Source: Planctomycetota bacterium (GTDB lineage Bacteria; Planctomycetota; Brocadiia; Brocadiales; Brocadiaceae). Taken from it: DNA of 64,000 nt. Below, piece after piece: positions 19,902 to 29,343 of this stretch. The translations under genes and the position numbers were made by a program. Position 1 is the stretch's first letter. Every line of letters starts with the position of its first letter. Below the pieces are notes generated by a model. That model saw nothing but the letters and a program-made list of their open reading frames with translations, was not told the origin of the DNA and ran no database searches. The DNA is taken from assembly GCA_016188675.1 (NCBI GenBank), contig JACPHJ010000065.1, positions 1-64,000 on the forward strand, given 5' to 3'.

Positions 19902-21272
19902 ATGTGTTTGAAGAAGATTCCTTTAATATTTATTTTAATTCTCGGGTTATTTGGTTTTTTAGCGCAAACCGTATTTGCCGGAGATCCAAGCGGTTCAAAT
20001 ACGTATTCTGATAGTATCCAGGGATTAAAATTTTCAGTAAACTTTGCATGGACGCTCCTGAGTGCCTTTTTAGTTTTTAATATGCAGGCAGGATTCACAT
20101 TCCTTGGCGCAGGTTTTGTGCAGAAGAAGAATACACTCAATTATCTTGCCATGAGCTTTGTGGATTTTTGTATTGGGGCATTAATTTTCTGGTTATTTGG
20201 TTTTGCCCTTATGTTCGGCGGCTCAAAATTAGCGCCGGGACTCTTATGTGGAAATAGTTTTATTGGTTATAGTGGTTTCTTGTTATTGGGAGATTCTTAC
20301 GATGTGCATACCTCGGTTCTTTGGATGTTTCAAATAATGTTTGCAGCGACTGCTTGTACAATCGTTACCGGCGCCGTTGCAGAAAGATTTAAATTTCATG
20401 CACATGTAATTTATAGTATATTTTTGTGTGGAGTGCTTTATCCTGTATTTGGGCATTGGATGTGGGGTCAAGGGTGGCTGCAGACATTGCCGTTTGGAGT
20501 AGGTGCAAGAGATTTTGCCGGTTCCGGGGTAGTGCATGGGATGGGTGGTTTGATTGCATTTGTTGCTGCCTGGATCGTAGGCCCAAGATTTGGGAAATAC
20601 AATCCCGATGGGAGTCCTAATGTAATCTACGGCCACAATCTGGTCTACATTGTAATTGGAACACTCACTTTAATTTTTGGATGGTTTGGTTTCAATGCAG
20701 GTAGTACGCTCGCTGTTACGGAACTTCGCGTTTCAATTATAGCAGTTAATACTTTCTTGTCTGCTGCATCAGGTGCGGTTACCCTTCTTTATTTTTCTTA
20801 TTTCATGACAAAGAAATCTGATATTATCATGGCCTGTAATGGGGCGCTGGCAGGCTGCGTTGCAATTACGGCATCCGGTGCGTATGTTCCACATTGGGCA
20901 GCGATTGTAATTGGGCTTATCGCAAGTTTAATAACGAGACTTTCACTCTATTTTATCGAAAGTAAGTTAAAGATTGACGACCCGGTTGGCGCTATTTCTG
21001 TACACGGCGCAAATGGACTTTGGGGTTTGCTTTCTGTTGGTATCTTTTCAGATGGAACATATGGAGGTGTAAGGGGGATAATAGCGGGTTCGTGCTGGCA
21101 ACTTCTTGCCCAATTTATTGCCTGTGTTACGCTAATAGCCTGGTGTTTTGCGGTGGGCTTCTTGTTTTTCTTCGCTTTAAAACGTCTACTGGGATTGCGA
21201 GTGCCTGTCAACGTTGAGCGGTCGGGTATTGACCCTTATGAACATGGCACAAGCTGTTATCCTGGGTCGTGA
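19902..21272 (+). CDS. amt: Ammonium transporter Amt (second of cluster)
   Basis: An Amt channel of about 456 residues, closely similar to the first one, including the GDPxGxxTYSDSIxGLK segment after the signal peptide. Pore histidines lie in GVVHGMGG (about 211) and ISVHGANG (about 367), and GWFGFNAGS is present. The helix-3 gate region reads FAATACTI, without the lysine of its neighbour. The C-terminal tail is short. The start could be ATG 19902 or the in-frame TTG at 19908. The TTG has GAAGG seven bases upstream and gives the more typical MKKIPLIFIL leader. The terminator hairpin lies directly upstream. Confidence 0.93.
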   Translation: MCLKKIPLIFILILGLFGFLAQTVFAGDPSGSNTYSDSIQGLKFSVNFAWTLLSAFLVFNMQAGFTFLGAGFVQKKNTLNYLAMSFVDFCIGALIFWLFGFALMFGGSKLAPGLLCGNSFIGYSGFLLLGDSYDVHTSVLWMFQIMFAATACTIVTGAVAERFKFHAHVIYSIFLCGVLYPVFGHWMWGQGWLQTLPFGVGARDFAGSGVVHGMGGLIAFVAAWIVGPRFGKYNPDGSPNVIYGHNLVYIVIGTLTLIFGWFGFNAGSTLAVTELRVSIIAVNTFLSAASGAVTLLYFSYFMTKKSDIIMACNGALAGCVAITASGAYVPHWAAIVIGLIASLITRLSLYFIESKLKIDDPVGAISVHGANGLWGLLSVGIFSDGTYGGVRGIIAGSCWQLLAQFIACVTLIAWCFAVGFLFFFALKRLLGLRVPVNVERSGIDPYEHGTSCYPGS

Positions 21273-21734
21273 TTTAAAAACTAAATGATGTAATTGTTTC
21301 ATTAAACAATCCTTTCTAAAGCACAACGAAGATTAGCCGTTTTGTAACTTAACTTTCAAATAAACAGGTTATAGTTAAATATATGGTTGAGTCTTTGATC
21401 GGTTCAATAAATAAGCTTTTCCGTTTTCTTCCTGTTGCATCCTGTCTGTTGTACTGTCTTAATTCTTTTTTTGCCGGATTATTAAGTTATCAATTTTAGT
21501 ATTGACTTATAATTCAGATATGGTATTGTTGGTTCAAAACGACCAGCTTCCAGATTAGCAAATGCTGTGCAAAATGACGTATCTAAATTTAAAATAAATT
21601 GTAAAATTTGTTAAATCAATATGTTATAAAATACTTGTAGTTTTTCAGTTTGTTGGGCATATGTTCTGCGTATGTTCTACTGATTTACAAATATTTAATT
21701 ATTGATATATTTTAAATTTTACAAAACAACCATT
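21273..21734. other. AT-rich gene-free region
   Basis: About 460 bases between the second amt gene and the diheme protein gene. No RNA, repeat or ORF is recognised. It probably holds the promoter of the diheme gene. Confidence 0.35.
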
Positions 21735-22685
21735 ATGTTTAACTATAGATTCTATTTTTGTGTTCTGATGTCGGTTTTCCTGGATGTGCTCTTATCTTTG
21801 CCTGCCTTTTCACAGAACTACGTGATAAATGGAATATTGGATAAAAAAGGTCAATGCCAAGGATTAGATATTAAAACCAGCATTGTACGCAGGGAATCTT
21901 TGATCATTGAAGATAAACGTGTTTGCATCCAATTAATAGTTGACGAAGGTGCAAGGAATATCACAAACCATAAGAGATACAAGGAAATAACATACGTGCT
22001 TCCTAAAGAGGTAACTTATGACGACGTTAGTAAATGTATTTATTATTACAAAGATAACGATGAGATTGAGGTGGGAAGGGTAAAAAGTTTTTTTGGTCTT
22101 ATGCCTTATATTGGATTAGTTGAGGGCGTAAAGATAGTGAGTTCACCCACTGATGCAAAGTTGGTGATATCGATAAATGGAGATAATCGAGGGATTCCAA
22201 AATCAGTGATACATTCCGAAGAAGGTATGGAGATAACTTTAAGTAAGAAGTGCGGCCAGTGTCACATATTGGAATACATATTTTCCCATAAAAAATGGGT
22301 TGAAGAAGATATTTTGCATGCATTTAACAGAATGCAGATGGAAGAAGAAGAAAGATTTACAGAGGACGAACAAAAAATAATTGATTTATTCAAAAAATAC
22401 CAAAAAGGTGAAATAGATAAAGGGCGGCTCGCCGAGTTCAAATCACTAAAACAGATTGGTGAAAAAGACGTAGCTAATATTGCGGAAAACGTTTACATGA
22501 ACAATTGTGTGCCCTGTCATAATCCGTCAAAGATGACAGATGTTTCTTTGTTATATTCGAAACGCAGATGTAAGAGTATCGTTGACCGGATGAAAGAAAA
22601 GGAGCCGTCCCTCTTCCTGCAAAAGGACATGGATAGACTGGCTGGCTATTTGTGGGAGATTAAGCTCAAACCATATGAGAACTGA
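21735..22685 (+). CDS. Secreted diheme c-type cytochrome-like protein in the amt cluster
   Basis: About 316 residues from the ATG at 21735, preferred over a TTG at 21702. A signal peptide (to about LPAFSQ) is followed by about 140 residues without recognised domain, rich in beta-strand. The first heme motif CGQCH lies near residue 176. A charged helical region (EEEERFTEDEQKI) leads to the second motif CVPCH near 259 and a closing segment (DMDRLAGYLWEI) like the last helix of small cytochromes c. The protein should be exported and bind two hemes. A cytochrome among ammonium transporters and P-II genes is unexpected. Partner and reaction are unknown. Confidence 0.8.
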   Translation: MFNYRFYFCVLMSVFLDVLLSLPAFSQNYVINGILDKKGQCQGLDIKTSIVRRESLIIEDKRVCIQLIVDEGARNITNHKRYKEITYVLPKEVTYDDVSKCIYYYKDNDEIEVGRVKSFFGLMPYIGLVEGVKIVSSPTDAKLVISINGDNRGIPKSVIHSEEGMEITLSKKCGQCHILEYIFSHKKWVEEDILHAFNRMQMEEEERFTEDEQKIIDLFKKYQKGEIDKGRLAEFKSLKQIGEKDVANIAENVYMNNCVPCHNPSKMTDVSLLYSKRRCKSIVDRMKEKEPSLFLQKDMDRLAGYLWEIKLKPYEN

Positions 22686-22896
22686 CGTAATTATCAACTC
22701 GACATCTTAAAGGCTTTTGAGATAACTCTTATTTCACTTCATTAAAACATTTAAGAGGGGAGGTGATTGAATGACGTAGCGTAAATTTCTAGTCTTGTTG
22801 TTTCATTTGGTGAAACTCAGTGTGTTTAATTGTATGTATATGTGCAACTTTGTGGTGAAAAGGTAGTTTATTTATAATTTTAAAAAGGAGAGGGAA

Positions 22897-24237
22897 ATGA
22901 GAAAAGGAGCCTTTGTAGGCATGTCATCGATTTTCGCTCTATCGATGATAGCGATATTTGCATCAAGTGCGATGGCAGGCGATGCACCTAAGATTGATAC
23001 GGGGGATAATGCATGGCTGCTTGCGTCATCGGCATTGGTATTAATCATGACACCTGGTCTTGCCCTGTTTTATGGGGGTATGGTAAGGGCAAAGAACATG
23101 GTGAACACATTATGGTTAAGTTTTATTGTTATTTGCATTATAAGTGTCCAGTGGGTACTGTGGGGTTATAGTTTAGCCTTTGCGCCGGGAAACTGGTTTA
23201 TTGGCGGTCTTCAATGGTGTGGACTTGGGGCTGGTGTAGTGGGACAAGCGCCCAGTGATTTGTATGCAACGACTGTTCCCCATTTAAGTTTTATGATATT
23301 CCAATGCATGTTTGCTGTTATCACCCCTGCGTTGATAACGGGAACTTTTGCAGAACGTTTCAAATTTAATGCATGGCTGTTTTTCATACCGTTATGGGCC
23401 AGTGCAGTTTACGCGCCGATTGCACACTGGGTTTGGGCTACAGACGGTTGGCTATTCAAAATGGGCGCTTTGGATTTTGCCGGTGGAACAGTAGTTCACA
23501 TTTGTTCCGGTGCTTCCGGTCTCGCAGTAATTTTATTCGCAGGAAAACGTAAAGGGTTCCCGAAAGAGATAAAACCTCCACATAATCTACCTCTCATGAT
23601 GACGGGTACCGGTTTATTGTGGTTTGGCTGGTTCGGTTTTAATGCTGGTAGCGCAGTGGCTGCCAACGGACTCGCAGCGAGCGCATTTGTAGTTACCAAT
23701 ACGGCAACGGCTGCAGCTGGATTTACCTGGACTGTTTTGGAATGGATTCACCACAAAAAACCAACCTTGCTTGGCGCTTGTTCAGGTGCGGTGGCAGGCT
23801 TGGTTGCTATTACGCCGGCATCCGGTTTTGTAGGGCCTATGGCATCAATTGCAATAGGTGTTGGAGCAGGCTTGGTATGCTTCTATTCAGTAACAAAGAT
23901 GAAAAAAGCCTTGGGTTATGACGATGCCCTTGATGTTATCGGGGTGCATGCAATGGGCGGAACCTGGGGGGCATGGGCAACGGGTATCTTCAGCAGTACA
24001 TCAGTGAACCCAGCCGGAGCTGATGGTGCAATTTATGGAAATGTTCTTCTGATGGGAAAACAGTGGATAGGCATCCTGTCCTCATGGGGATGGTCAATGG
24101 CAGTTACCTCACTTTTGATCTGGTTTGTAAAGGCAACGGTTGGATTAAGACCAAGCGAGGCAGAGGAAATTGCCGGTATGGATATTTCCCAGCATAAGGA
24201 AATTGCTTATCATTATTATGAAACTGAACAGGCTTAA
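22897..24237 (+). CDS. amt: Ammonium transporter Amt (third of cluster, AmtB-like)
   Basis: A 446-residue Amt with a signal peptide ending near SSAMAG and eleven membrane segments. Compared with the other two it is closest to classical AmtB: NAWLLASSALVLIMTPGLAL, then FYGGMVRAKN near the start, GGTVVHICSG (first pore His, about 201) and DVIGVHAMGG (second His, about 352), plus [11 protein letters not shown]. The C-terminal cytoplasmic tail with LRPSEAEEIAGMD is the element P-II binding requires. The ribosome site AAGGAGAGGG lies just upstream. A P-II gene follows 94 bases later. Confidence 0.95.
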   Translation: MRKGAFVGMSSIFALSMIAIFASSAMAGDAPKIDTGDNAWLLASSALVLIMTPGLALFYGGMVRAKNMVNTLWLSFIVICIISVQWVLWGYSLAFAPGNWFIGGLQWCGLGAGVVGQAPSDLYATTVPHLSFMIFQCMFAVITPALITGTFAERFKFNAWLFFIPLWASAVYAPIAHWVWATDGWLFKMGALDFAGGTVVHICSGASGLAVILFAGKRKGFPKEIKPPHNLPLMMTGTGLLWFGWFGFNAGSAVAANGLAASAFVVTNTATAAAGFTWTVLEWIHHKKPTLLGACSGAVAGLVAITPASGFVGPMASIAIGVGAGLVCFYSVTKMKKALGYDDALDVIGVHAMGGTWGAWATGIFSSTSVNPAGADGAIYGNVLLMGKQWIGILSSWGWSMAVTSLLIWFVKATVGLRPSEAEEIAGMDISQHKEIAYHYYETEQA

Positions 24238-24331
24238 TTACCCATTGTAAGAACCCATGAAATATAAAATGGCCCGATTATTGACTTTGGTAAGAGAGTC
24301 AGGGCATTTTAATTATGAAGGAGGTTTGTAA

Positions 24332-24670
<339 letters not shown>

Positions 24671-24703
24671 TGGTTTAACGATTGGTATTATTTAATTGGT
24701 AGT

Positions 24704-24743
24704 AAAGGGCGTTGAGTTTGTATGGCTCAACGCCCTTTTTTTT
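24704..24743 (+). terminator. Rho-independent terminator after glnK
   Basis: Stem AAAGGGCGTTGAG facing CTCAACGCCCTTT (13 bp, perfect) with a 9-base loop and a run of eight T. It closes the ammonium cluster. Confidence 0.93.
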
Positions 24744-24765
24744 GCAATAATTTTGTAATTCTCTC

Positions 24766-25581
24766 ATGATTGAAAAGCGCTTAAATACAGTACCTTTGTG
24801 GTTTTTTGAGAATCTATTGAAACACAGAGAAATTTATCATTTCGTATCTACGAGGATGGGTGGTTTTAGTAATCCTCCGTATGATTCTCTTAATTTGGGA
24901 TTTCATGTCGGAGACAATCCGGAGATAGTGCTCAGGAATCGTGAGCGGCTTGCTATAGCGTTGGGAATTCCAATAGATAATTTTACTACAGCTAGGCAGA
25001 TTCATGGTAGTAATGTTGAAATAATAACGGAGGCCTTAAGAGGCAGCGGTGCAGTTAATTTTGATTCGGCAATAGACGCAACAGATGCGATGGCAACGGA
25101 TACCCCGGATATTTGTCTTATGGTTTTCCAGGCCGATTGTGTTCCTCTTCTCTTCTTTGATTTGAAGAAGAAGGTAATTGGAGTTGCCCATGCGGGTTGG
25201 AAAGGGACAGTAAGGATGGTGGCTCAAAACACAGTAAAGGTACTAAAGGAAAAATTTAATTGTTTACCCAATGATATTCTTGTAGGGATTGGACCTTCGA
25301 TTGGGCCTTGTTGCTATGAGGTAAGTTCTGAAGTTATCGTTCAAATTGAAGAAGCTTCCCTGCACAAAAAGAAATACATCTATGAGACTCCTGATGGTAA
25401 GCACTATTTCAATTTATGGGAAGCAAACAAGGCGCAGCTTGTCCATGCAGGCATTCCGGCGAAAAATATAGAAATTGCTGGGATATGTACGTATTGCAAT
25501 CACACACATTTCTATTCGTACCGTCATGAGCAAGGAGAAACAGGGAGATTCGGAGCGGGAATCATGCTCACTAACTCATAG
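24766..25581 (+). CDS. pgeF: PgeF/YfiH purine nucleoside phosphorylase-like protein
   Basis: A 271-residue member of the YfiH/PgeF (DUF152) family, known as a peptidoglycan editing factor in E. coli and as purine nucleoside phosphorylase/adenosine deaminase-like enzymes elsewhere. The zinc-site motifs are present: RQIHGSNV (about residue 66), QADCVPLLF (about 126), AHAGWKGT (about 145) and IGPSIGPCCYEV (about 180). STRMGGFSNPPYDSLNLG near the N-terminus is also typical. The 3' end abuts mtnP on the other strand, another nucleoside phosphorylase, though the two are transcribed convergently. Confidence 0.9.
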   Translation: MIEKRLNTVPLWFFENLLKHREIYHFVSTRMGGFSNPPYDSLNLGFHVGDNPEIVLRNRERLAIALGIPIDNFTTARQIHGSNVEIITEALRGSGAVNFDSAIDATDAMATDTPDICLMVFQADCVPLLFFDLKKKVIGVAHAGWKGTVRMVAQNTVKVLKEKFNCLPNDILVGIGPSIGPCCYEVSSEVIVQIEEASLHKKKYIYETPDGKHYFNLWEANKAQLVHAGIPAKNIEIAGICTYCNHTHFYSYRHEQGETGRFGAGIMLTNS

Positions 25582-25583
25582 AA

Positions 25584-26447
25584 TTATCTCAGATATTTAC
25601 CAAAGAGAATATCGAGTTTCTTTTTGGTATTTTCCGGAATCAGGTCTTTATTCGTCACAATGGCATTCTGTACTGCCGTTGAGCATGCACAGCTTCTCTT
25701 CTGTTCAATCTTTGGAATGGCTGTCTTGAGGATGCGTTTTGCAGTTTCGGCGTTTTTATTCAAATTTCCGATAATCATTTCTAATGTTACCGCTTCCTCA
25801 CCCACGTGCCAGCAGTCATAATCCGTAGCCATGGCCAGCGTACTGTAACATATCTCTGCCTCACGCGCCAGTTTGGCCTCCTGGAGATTGGTCATACCAA
25901 TTACGCTGACTCCCCATTGCCGGTACACGTTTGATTCTGCACGGGTAGAGAATAAAGGTCCTTCCATACACAAATAAGTACCGCCTTTATGCACACAGGC
26001 ACCCACTGATTTTGCCGCATTAAACAATGTATTGGCAAGCGTTCCACATACCGGATCGGCAAAACTTACATGTCCCACAATCCCCTCTCCAAAGAATGTG
26101 CTGATTCTGCCTCGTGTCCTGTCAAAAAACTGGTCTGGAATAACAATGTCCAGTGGTTTGATTTCCTCCTTCATACTGCCAACAGCGCTGACGGCAATGA
26201 TATGCTCAACACCCAGTTTTTTCATGCCGTAAATATTGGCTCTGAAATTGAGCTCAGAGGGTAATATCGTGTGGCCTTTGCCGTGTCTGGGCAGGAAAGC
26301 GACCTTGCGGCCTTCAAGAGTACCCACGGTATAACTGTCAGAGGGTTTGCCGAAAGGCGTCTCGATTGATACCGTTTTCACGTCCTTGATACCTTCTATG
26401 TTATAAAGGCCACTTCCTCCAATAATACCGATCATCTGCTCAGCCAT
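25584..26447 (-). CDS. mtnP: S-methyl-5'-thioadenosine phosphorylase
   Basis: A 287-residue nucleoside phosphorylase that splits methylthioadenosine to adenine and methylthioribose-1-phosphate in the methionine salvage route. IIGGSGLYNIEGI forms the phosphate loop at the N-terminus. PRHGKGH (about residue 53) and the signature MEGPLFSTRAES (about 164) are intact, as is GMTNLQEAKLARE (about 184). The length and the TDYDCWH region match MTA phosphorylases better than purine nucleoside phosphorylase proper, but broader specificity is possible. The start at 26447 has GGAGAGAG upstream. Confidence 0.9.
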   Translation of the reverse strand: MAEQMIGIIGGSGLYNIEGIKDVKTVSIETPFGKPSDSYTVGTLEGRKVAFLPRHGKGHTILPSELNFRANIYGMKKLGVEHIIAVSAVGSMKEEIKPLDIVIPDQFFDRTRGRISTFFGEGIVGHVSFADPVCGTLANTLFNAAKSVGACVHKGGTYLCMEGPLFSTRAESNVYRQWGVSVIGMTNLQEAKLAREAEICYSTLAMATDYDCWHVGEEAVTLEMIIGNLNKNAETAKRILKTAIPKIEQKRSCACSTAVQNAIVTNKDLIPENTKKKLDILFGKYLR

Positions 26448-26530
26448 GTTTTTACTCTCTCCTTTTTGTTTATCATAGAATTGAAAAGGTTCTAAAAGTA
26501 TCTTAAAACATATTTTTTGACATTTTTGGC

Positions 26531-26605
26531 AAAAAATTTACGAGTTACGATGTACGATTTACAATTTTAAAATTGTAAATCTCAAATCTCAAATCTCAAA
26601 TCGTA
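26531..26605. repeat. Palindromic AT-rich intergenic repeat
   Basis: At 26556-26581 is a perfect 26-base palindrome (GATTTACAATTTT and its complement), followed by three direct CTCAAAT units and a further ATCGTAAATC. The ACGATTTAC core recurs at 31336-31435 and 59661-59690. The element lies in the 317-base gene-free gap before polX, which holds nothing else of note. Confidence 0.65.
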
Positions 26606-26764
26606 AATCCCAATTAGTTACTCTTCCGACTCGTTCGGATTAGGTGTTTAATTATGCGAAAAAAGTCCTGTTTCTGTCAATAAATAAAATTTGAAGTGTT
26701 CAACGGCTATTGGTATAATCCGCAAATCCACGTAAAATTAATCCCTGTTTGTGAGGATTTAGAT

Positions 26765-28483
26765 ATGAAAAATCACGAAATTGCGGCATTGTTTGAGCGG
26801 ATTGCCAACGTACTGGAACTTAAAGGGGAAAATACCTTCCGTATTAATTCTTACCGCAAGGCCGCCCGGGTAATCGGTGATTTGACCGTGGATGTAGAAG
26901 AACTTGCAAAGGAAGGAAAATTAACGGACATCCCCGGTATTGGTGAAGGCACGGCTGAAAAGATTGTTGAATACATTAACACGGGAAAGATGTCCAAGTA
27001 TGAGGAAGTAATGAAGGGAGTTTCTGAAGATACAATAACCCTCATGCAGATACCGGGTTTAGGTCCAAAGACTGTGGCTATGCTAAACAAAGAATTAGGG
27101 ATTGTCGGTTTGGGTGACCTTGAAAAGGCCTTACAAGAAGACAAATTGAAAGGGTTATTTGGTATCGGGGATAAGAAGATCGAAAATATTGTTAAAGGGA
27201 TTGAGTTATTTAAAACGAGCCAGCAACGAATATCCATCGGGATGGCGTATCCTGTGGTAATAAGGGTTATAGAAGAGCTAAGGCAACATCCTGAAATCAA
27301 AGATATCCAGGCGGCAGGCTCATTGCGAAGGATGAAGGAGACCATTGGAGATATTGACATACTCACTTCAGGCGCTGCCGGTGAGGCTATTGTAAAGTCA
27401 TTTGTGAATATGAGCGGCGTCACGCAGATATTGGCTGCAGGAGACACGAAAGGCAGCGTTCGCGTGGAAGAGGGTGTGCAGGTGGATTTGCGGGTAGTTC
27501 ACGAGGATGAGTTTGGCGCTGCATTACAGTACTTTACAGGTTCGAAGGAGCACAATATTCATCTGCGTGAGATCGCAAAGAAGAAGGGTTTAAAAATAAG
27601 TGAATACGGCATTTTCAGGGGAGACAAAAAAATTGGGGGGCGTTTAGAGGAAGATATTTATAAGACTCTGGGTATGGATTGGATACCACCCGAATTGCGT
27701 GAAAATAGGGGGGAGATTGAGGCTTCCCTGGAGAGAAAATTGCCAAAACTCATTGAACTTTCAGATATCAAAGGAGACCTCCACAACCACTCTAACTGGA
27801 GTGACGGCACACCCACCTTTGAGGAAATGGCAGGGCATGCCATGAAGATGGGATATAAATACCTCGTGGTTTCAGATCACTCAAAATCACTTCATGTGGC
27901 TAATGGCCTAAAGGATGAAGAACTGCTTGAAGAAATAGAAGAGATAGATGAACTGAATAAAAAATTCAAAGGATTTACCTTACTTAAGGCAACAGAGATG
28001 GATATTAAGGCTGATGGGTCTCTGGATTTTCCCGATAAAATACTGGAAAAACTGGATATTGTTGTGGCTTCCATTCACAGCGGGTTTAAACAGGGGGAAG
28101 AAAAGATTACTGAACGGATGATTGCTGCCATTCGCAATCCTTACGTAAATATCATTGCCCATCCCACTGGGCGCTTGATCAGCAGGAGAGAAGGGTATGA
28201 AGTCAACCTGGATAAGGTCATAGATGCATGTGCAGAAACGGGAACGGCGCTTGAGATTAATTGTTATTACGATCGTCTTGACCTAAATGATATCCACTGC
28301 AGGAAGGCAAAGGAGGCAGGGGTCATGATTGCGATTAGTACCGACGCCCATCATCTGGATCAGATGTGGATGATTGAGTTGGGTGTGGGGATAGCGCGCA
28401 GGGGATGGCTGGAGGCGAAGGATGTAATAAACACATTTTCAGTTGATAAATTAAAGGCATTTTGTAAGAAAAAGAGGAAATAA
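26765..28483 (+). CDS. polX: DNA polymerase/3'-5' exonuclease PolX
   Basis: A family X repair polymerase of 572 residues that fills short gaps in base excision repair. The ATG at 26765 follows GAGGA and gives the normal N-terminus; upstream codons to 26696 are not needed. Helix-hairpin-helix DNA-binding segments lie at about 50-130 (DIPGIGEGTAEKI, IPGLGPKTV). The polymerase domain carries the catalytic aspartates in GDIDIL (about 196). A C-terminal PHP nuclease domain (about 335-570) has DLHNHSNWSDG, SDHSKS, ATEMDI, AHPTGR and STDAHH, all expected metal ligands. Confidence 0.95.
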   Translation: MKNHEIAALFERIANVLELKGENTFRINSYRKAARVIGDLTVDVEELAKEGKLTDIPGIGEGTAEKIVEYINTGKMSKYEEVMKGVSEDTITLMQIPGLGPKTVAMLNKELGIVGLGDLEKALQEDKLKGLFGIGDKKIENIVKGIELFKTSQQRISIGMAYPVVIRVIEELRQHPEIKDIQAAGSLRRMKETIGDIDILTSGAAGEAIVKSFVNMSGVTQILAAGDTKGSVRVEEGVQVDLRVVHEDEFGAALQYFTGSKEHNIHLREIAKKKGLKISEYGIFRGDKKIGGRLEEDIYKTLGMDWIPPELRENRGEIEASLERKLPKLIELSDIKGDLHNHSNWSDGTPTFEEMAGHAMKMGYKYLVVSDHSKSLHVANGLKDEELLEEIEEIDELNKKFKGFTLLKATEMDIKADGSLDFPDKILEKLDIVVASIHSGFKQGEEKITERMIAAIRNPYVNIIAHPTGRLISRREGYEVNLDKVIDACAETGTALEINCYYDRLDLNDIHCRKAKEAGVMIAISTDAHHLDQMWMIELGVGIARRGWLEAKDVINTFSVDKLKAFCKKKRK

Positions 28484-28492
28484 GGAGCACGT

Positions 28493-29086
28493 ATGATAAG
28501 ACAAATCGGATTGGTTATATTGTTGATGGCAGTGTTATGTGTCGGATGTAAGACGATCTCCAGGAGTACGATAAATATAAATTTGGATTCGTTCGACCAC
28601 AGTATAAAGACTCTGGCTGTCATGCGCTTTGACGACAAACTTATCCAGGATGATGGGGTAAAAGGATTTATTGTGAAGAAAATAAGCAATCCTGATGCAG
28701 GAGAAATGCTTGCGGATATAATGACCGATGAGTTACGCAGATGGGGGAAATACCGCATTTTAAGCCGTTCTGAGGTTAAGAGTAAAATAAAGGCCGGCGA
28801 GGCAGAGGAGGAAGAACTGGTAAGATTGAAAGATTATGCCGCATTGGGGAAGATATTGAATGTAGATGCTGTGGTTATTGGCAAAATACACAAGTTCGGA
28901 TTATCAAACATGACGGTCTATGCACGGGGGAACGTATCTTTTGTCGCAGAGTGTATTGATACGAAAAAAGGCAAGGTCCTGTGGTCGATGGAAACGAATG
29001 AGAGCGCGCCATACAAGGATGAAGTAGACCTGGCAATTAAGGTCGCCAAAGAAGCAGTCGAAAAACTTAAAAAAGAGACCGAATAA
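28493..29086 (+). CDS. Lipoprotein, LpoB/CsgG-like
   Basis: A 197-residue lipoprotein with a signal peptide and lipobox LCVGC (Cys about residue 19). The pattern VMRFDDK, then MLADIMTDELRRWGKYRILSR, then LGKILNVDAVVIGKIHKFG is that of the LpoB/CsgG/TolB-N-like fold (conserved FDD, an ADxxxxEL helix and VDAVVxGxI strand). Members sit in the outer membrane or periplasm and help assemble envelope machines; this one's partner is unknown. It starts 9 bases after polX with AAGGAGCACGT between, so the two are cotranscribed. Confidence 0.75.
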   Translation: MIRQIGLVILLMAVLCVGCKTISRSTININLDSFDHSIKTLAVMRFDDKLIQDDGVKGFIVKKISNPDAGEMLADIMTDELRRWGKYRILSRSEVKSKIKAGEAEEEELVRLKDYAALGKILNVDAVVIGKIHKFGLSNMTVYARGNVSFVAECIDTKKGKVLWSMETNESAPYKDEVDLAIKVAKEAVEKLKKETE

Positions 29087-29116
29087 CAAGTTCCTAGAAA
29101 GGGTGTTTTATTTTTT

Positions 29117-29157
29117 ACCCACCCCATCCCCTCCCTGGAGGGGACTAAGGGGTGGGT
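29117..29157. repeat. 41-base nested palindrome between convergent genes
   Basis: ACCCACCCC (29117-29125) faces GGGGTGGGT (29149-29157), and inside it TCCCCTCC faces GGAGGGGA. It lies between the ends of two convergent genes and could act as a bidirectional terminator, though it also resembles dispersed GGGTGGG repeats. Confidence 0.55.
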
Positions 29158-29161
29158 TCCC

Positions 29162-29326
29162 TCAAGTTTTCTTTGCACATTTACAAACAATACCTTCTCC
29201 TACCTTGGTGTGGCAATTGCCGCATCTAAAACAATATTTTTCTTCATCCCAGTATGTAAGGAGGGTGTGGCTTTCATCGAAAAACTCTCCTTTAGGATTT
29301 TTACTCCAATGTCCGACTCTTTTCAT
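29162..29326 (-). CDS. 54-residue zinc-ribbon-like small protein
   Basis: A short gene on the minus strand, MKRVGHWSKNPKGEFFDESH at the N-terminus, with a cysteine cluster CFRCGNCH, then VCKC near the end. The ribosome site AAAAGGAGATACT stands seven bases before the ATG, which strongly supports translation. The spacing CxxCxxC...CxC suggests a zinc-binding knuckle. Although CGNCH fits a heme motif, no signal peptide is present, so heme attachment is unlikely. It lies 17 bases downstream of a receiver-domain gene on the same strand, so it may belong to that two-component operon. No family is recognised. Confidence 0.72.
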   Translation of the reverse strand: MKRVGHWSKNPKGEFFDESHTLLTYWDEEKYCFRCGNCHTKVGEGIVCKCAKKT

Positions 29327-29343
29327 AGTATCTCCTTTTAAGG

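Noticed and set aside
24267-24290. Sigma-54 promoter before glnK (TGGCCC then TTGA)
   Set aside because: The -12 part lacks the required GC, and the bases also belong to an inverted repeat, so the match is weak.
29162-29326. CGNCH as a heme-binding site in the 54-residue protein
   Set aside because: The protein has no signal peptide, so it would not reach the cytochrome maturation machinery; the cysteine spacing suits zinc.
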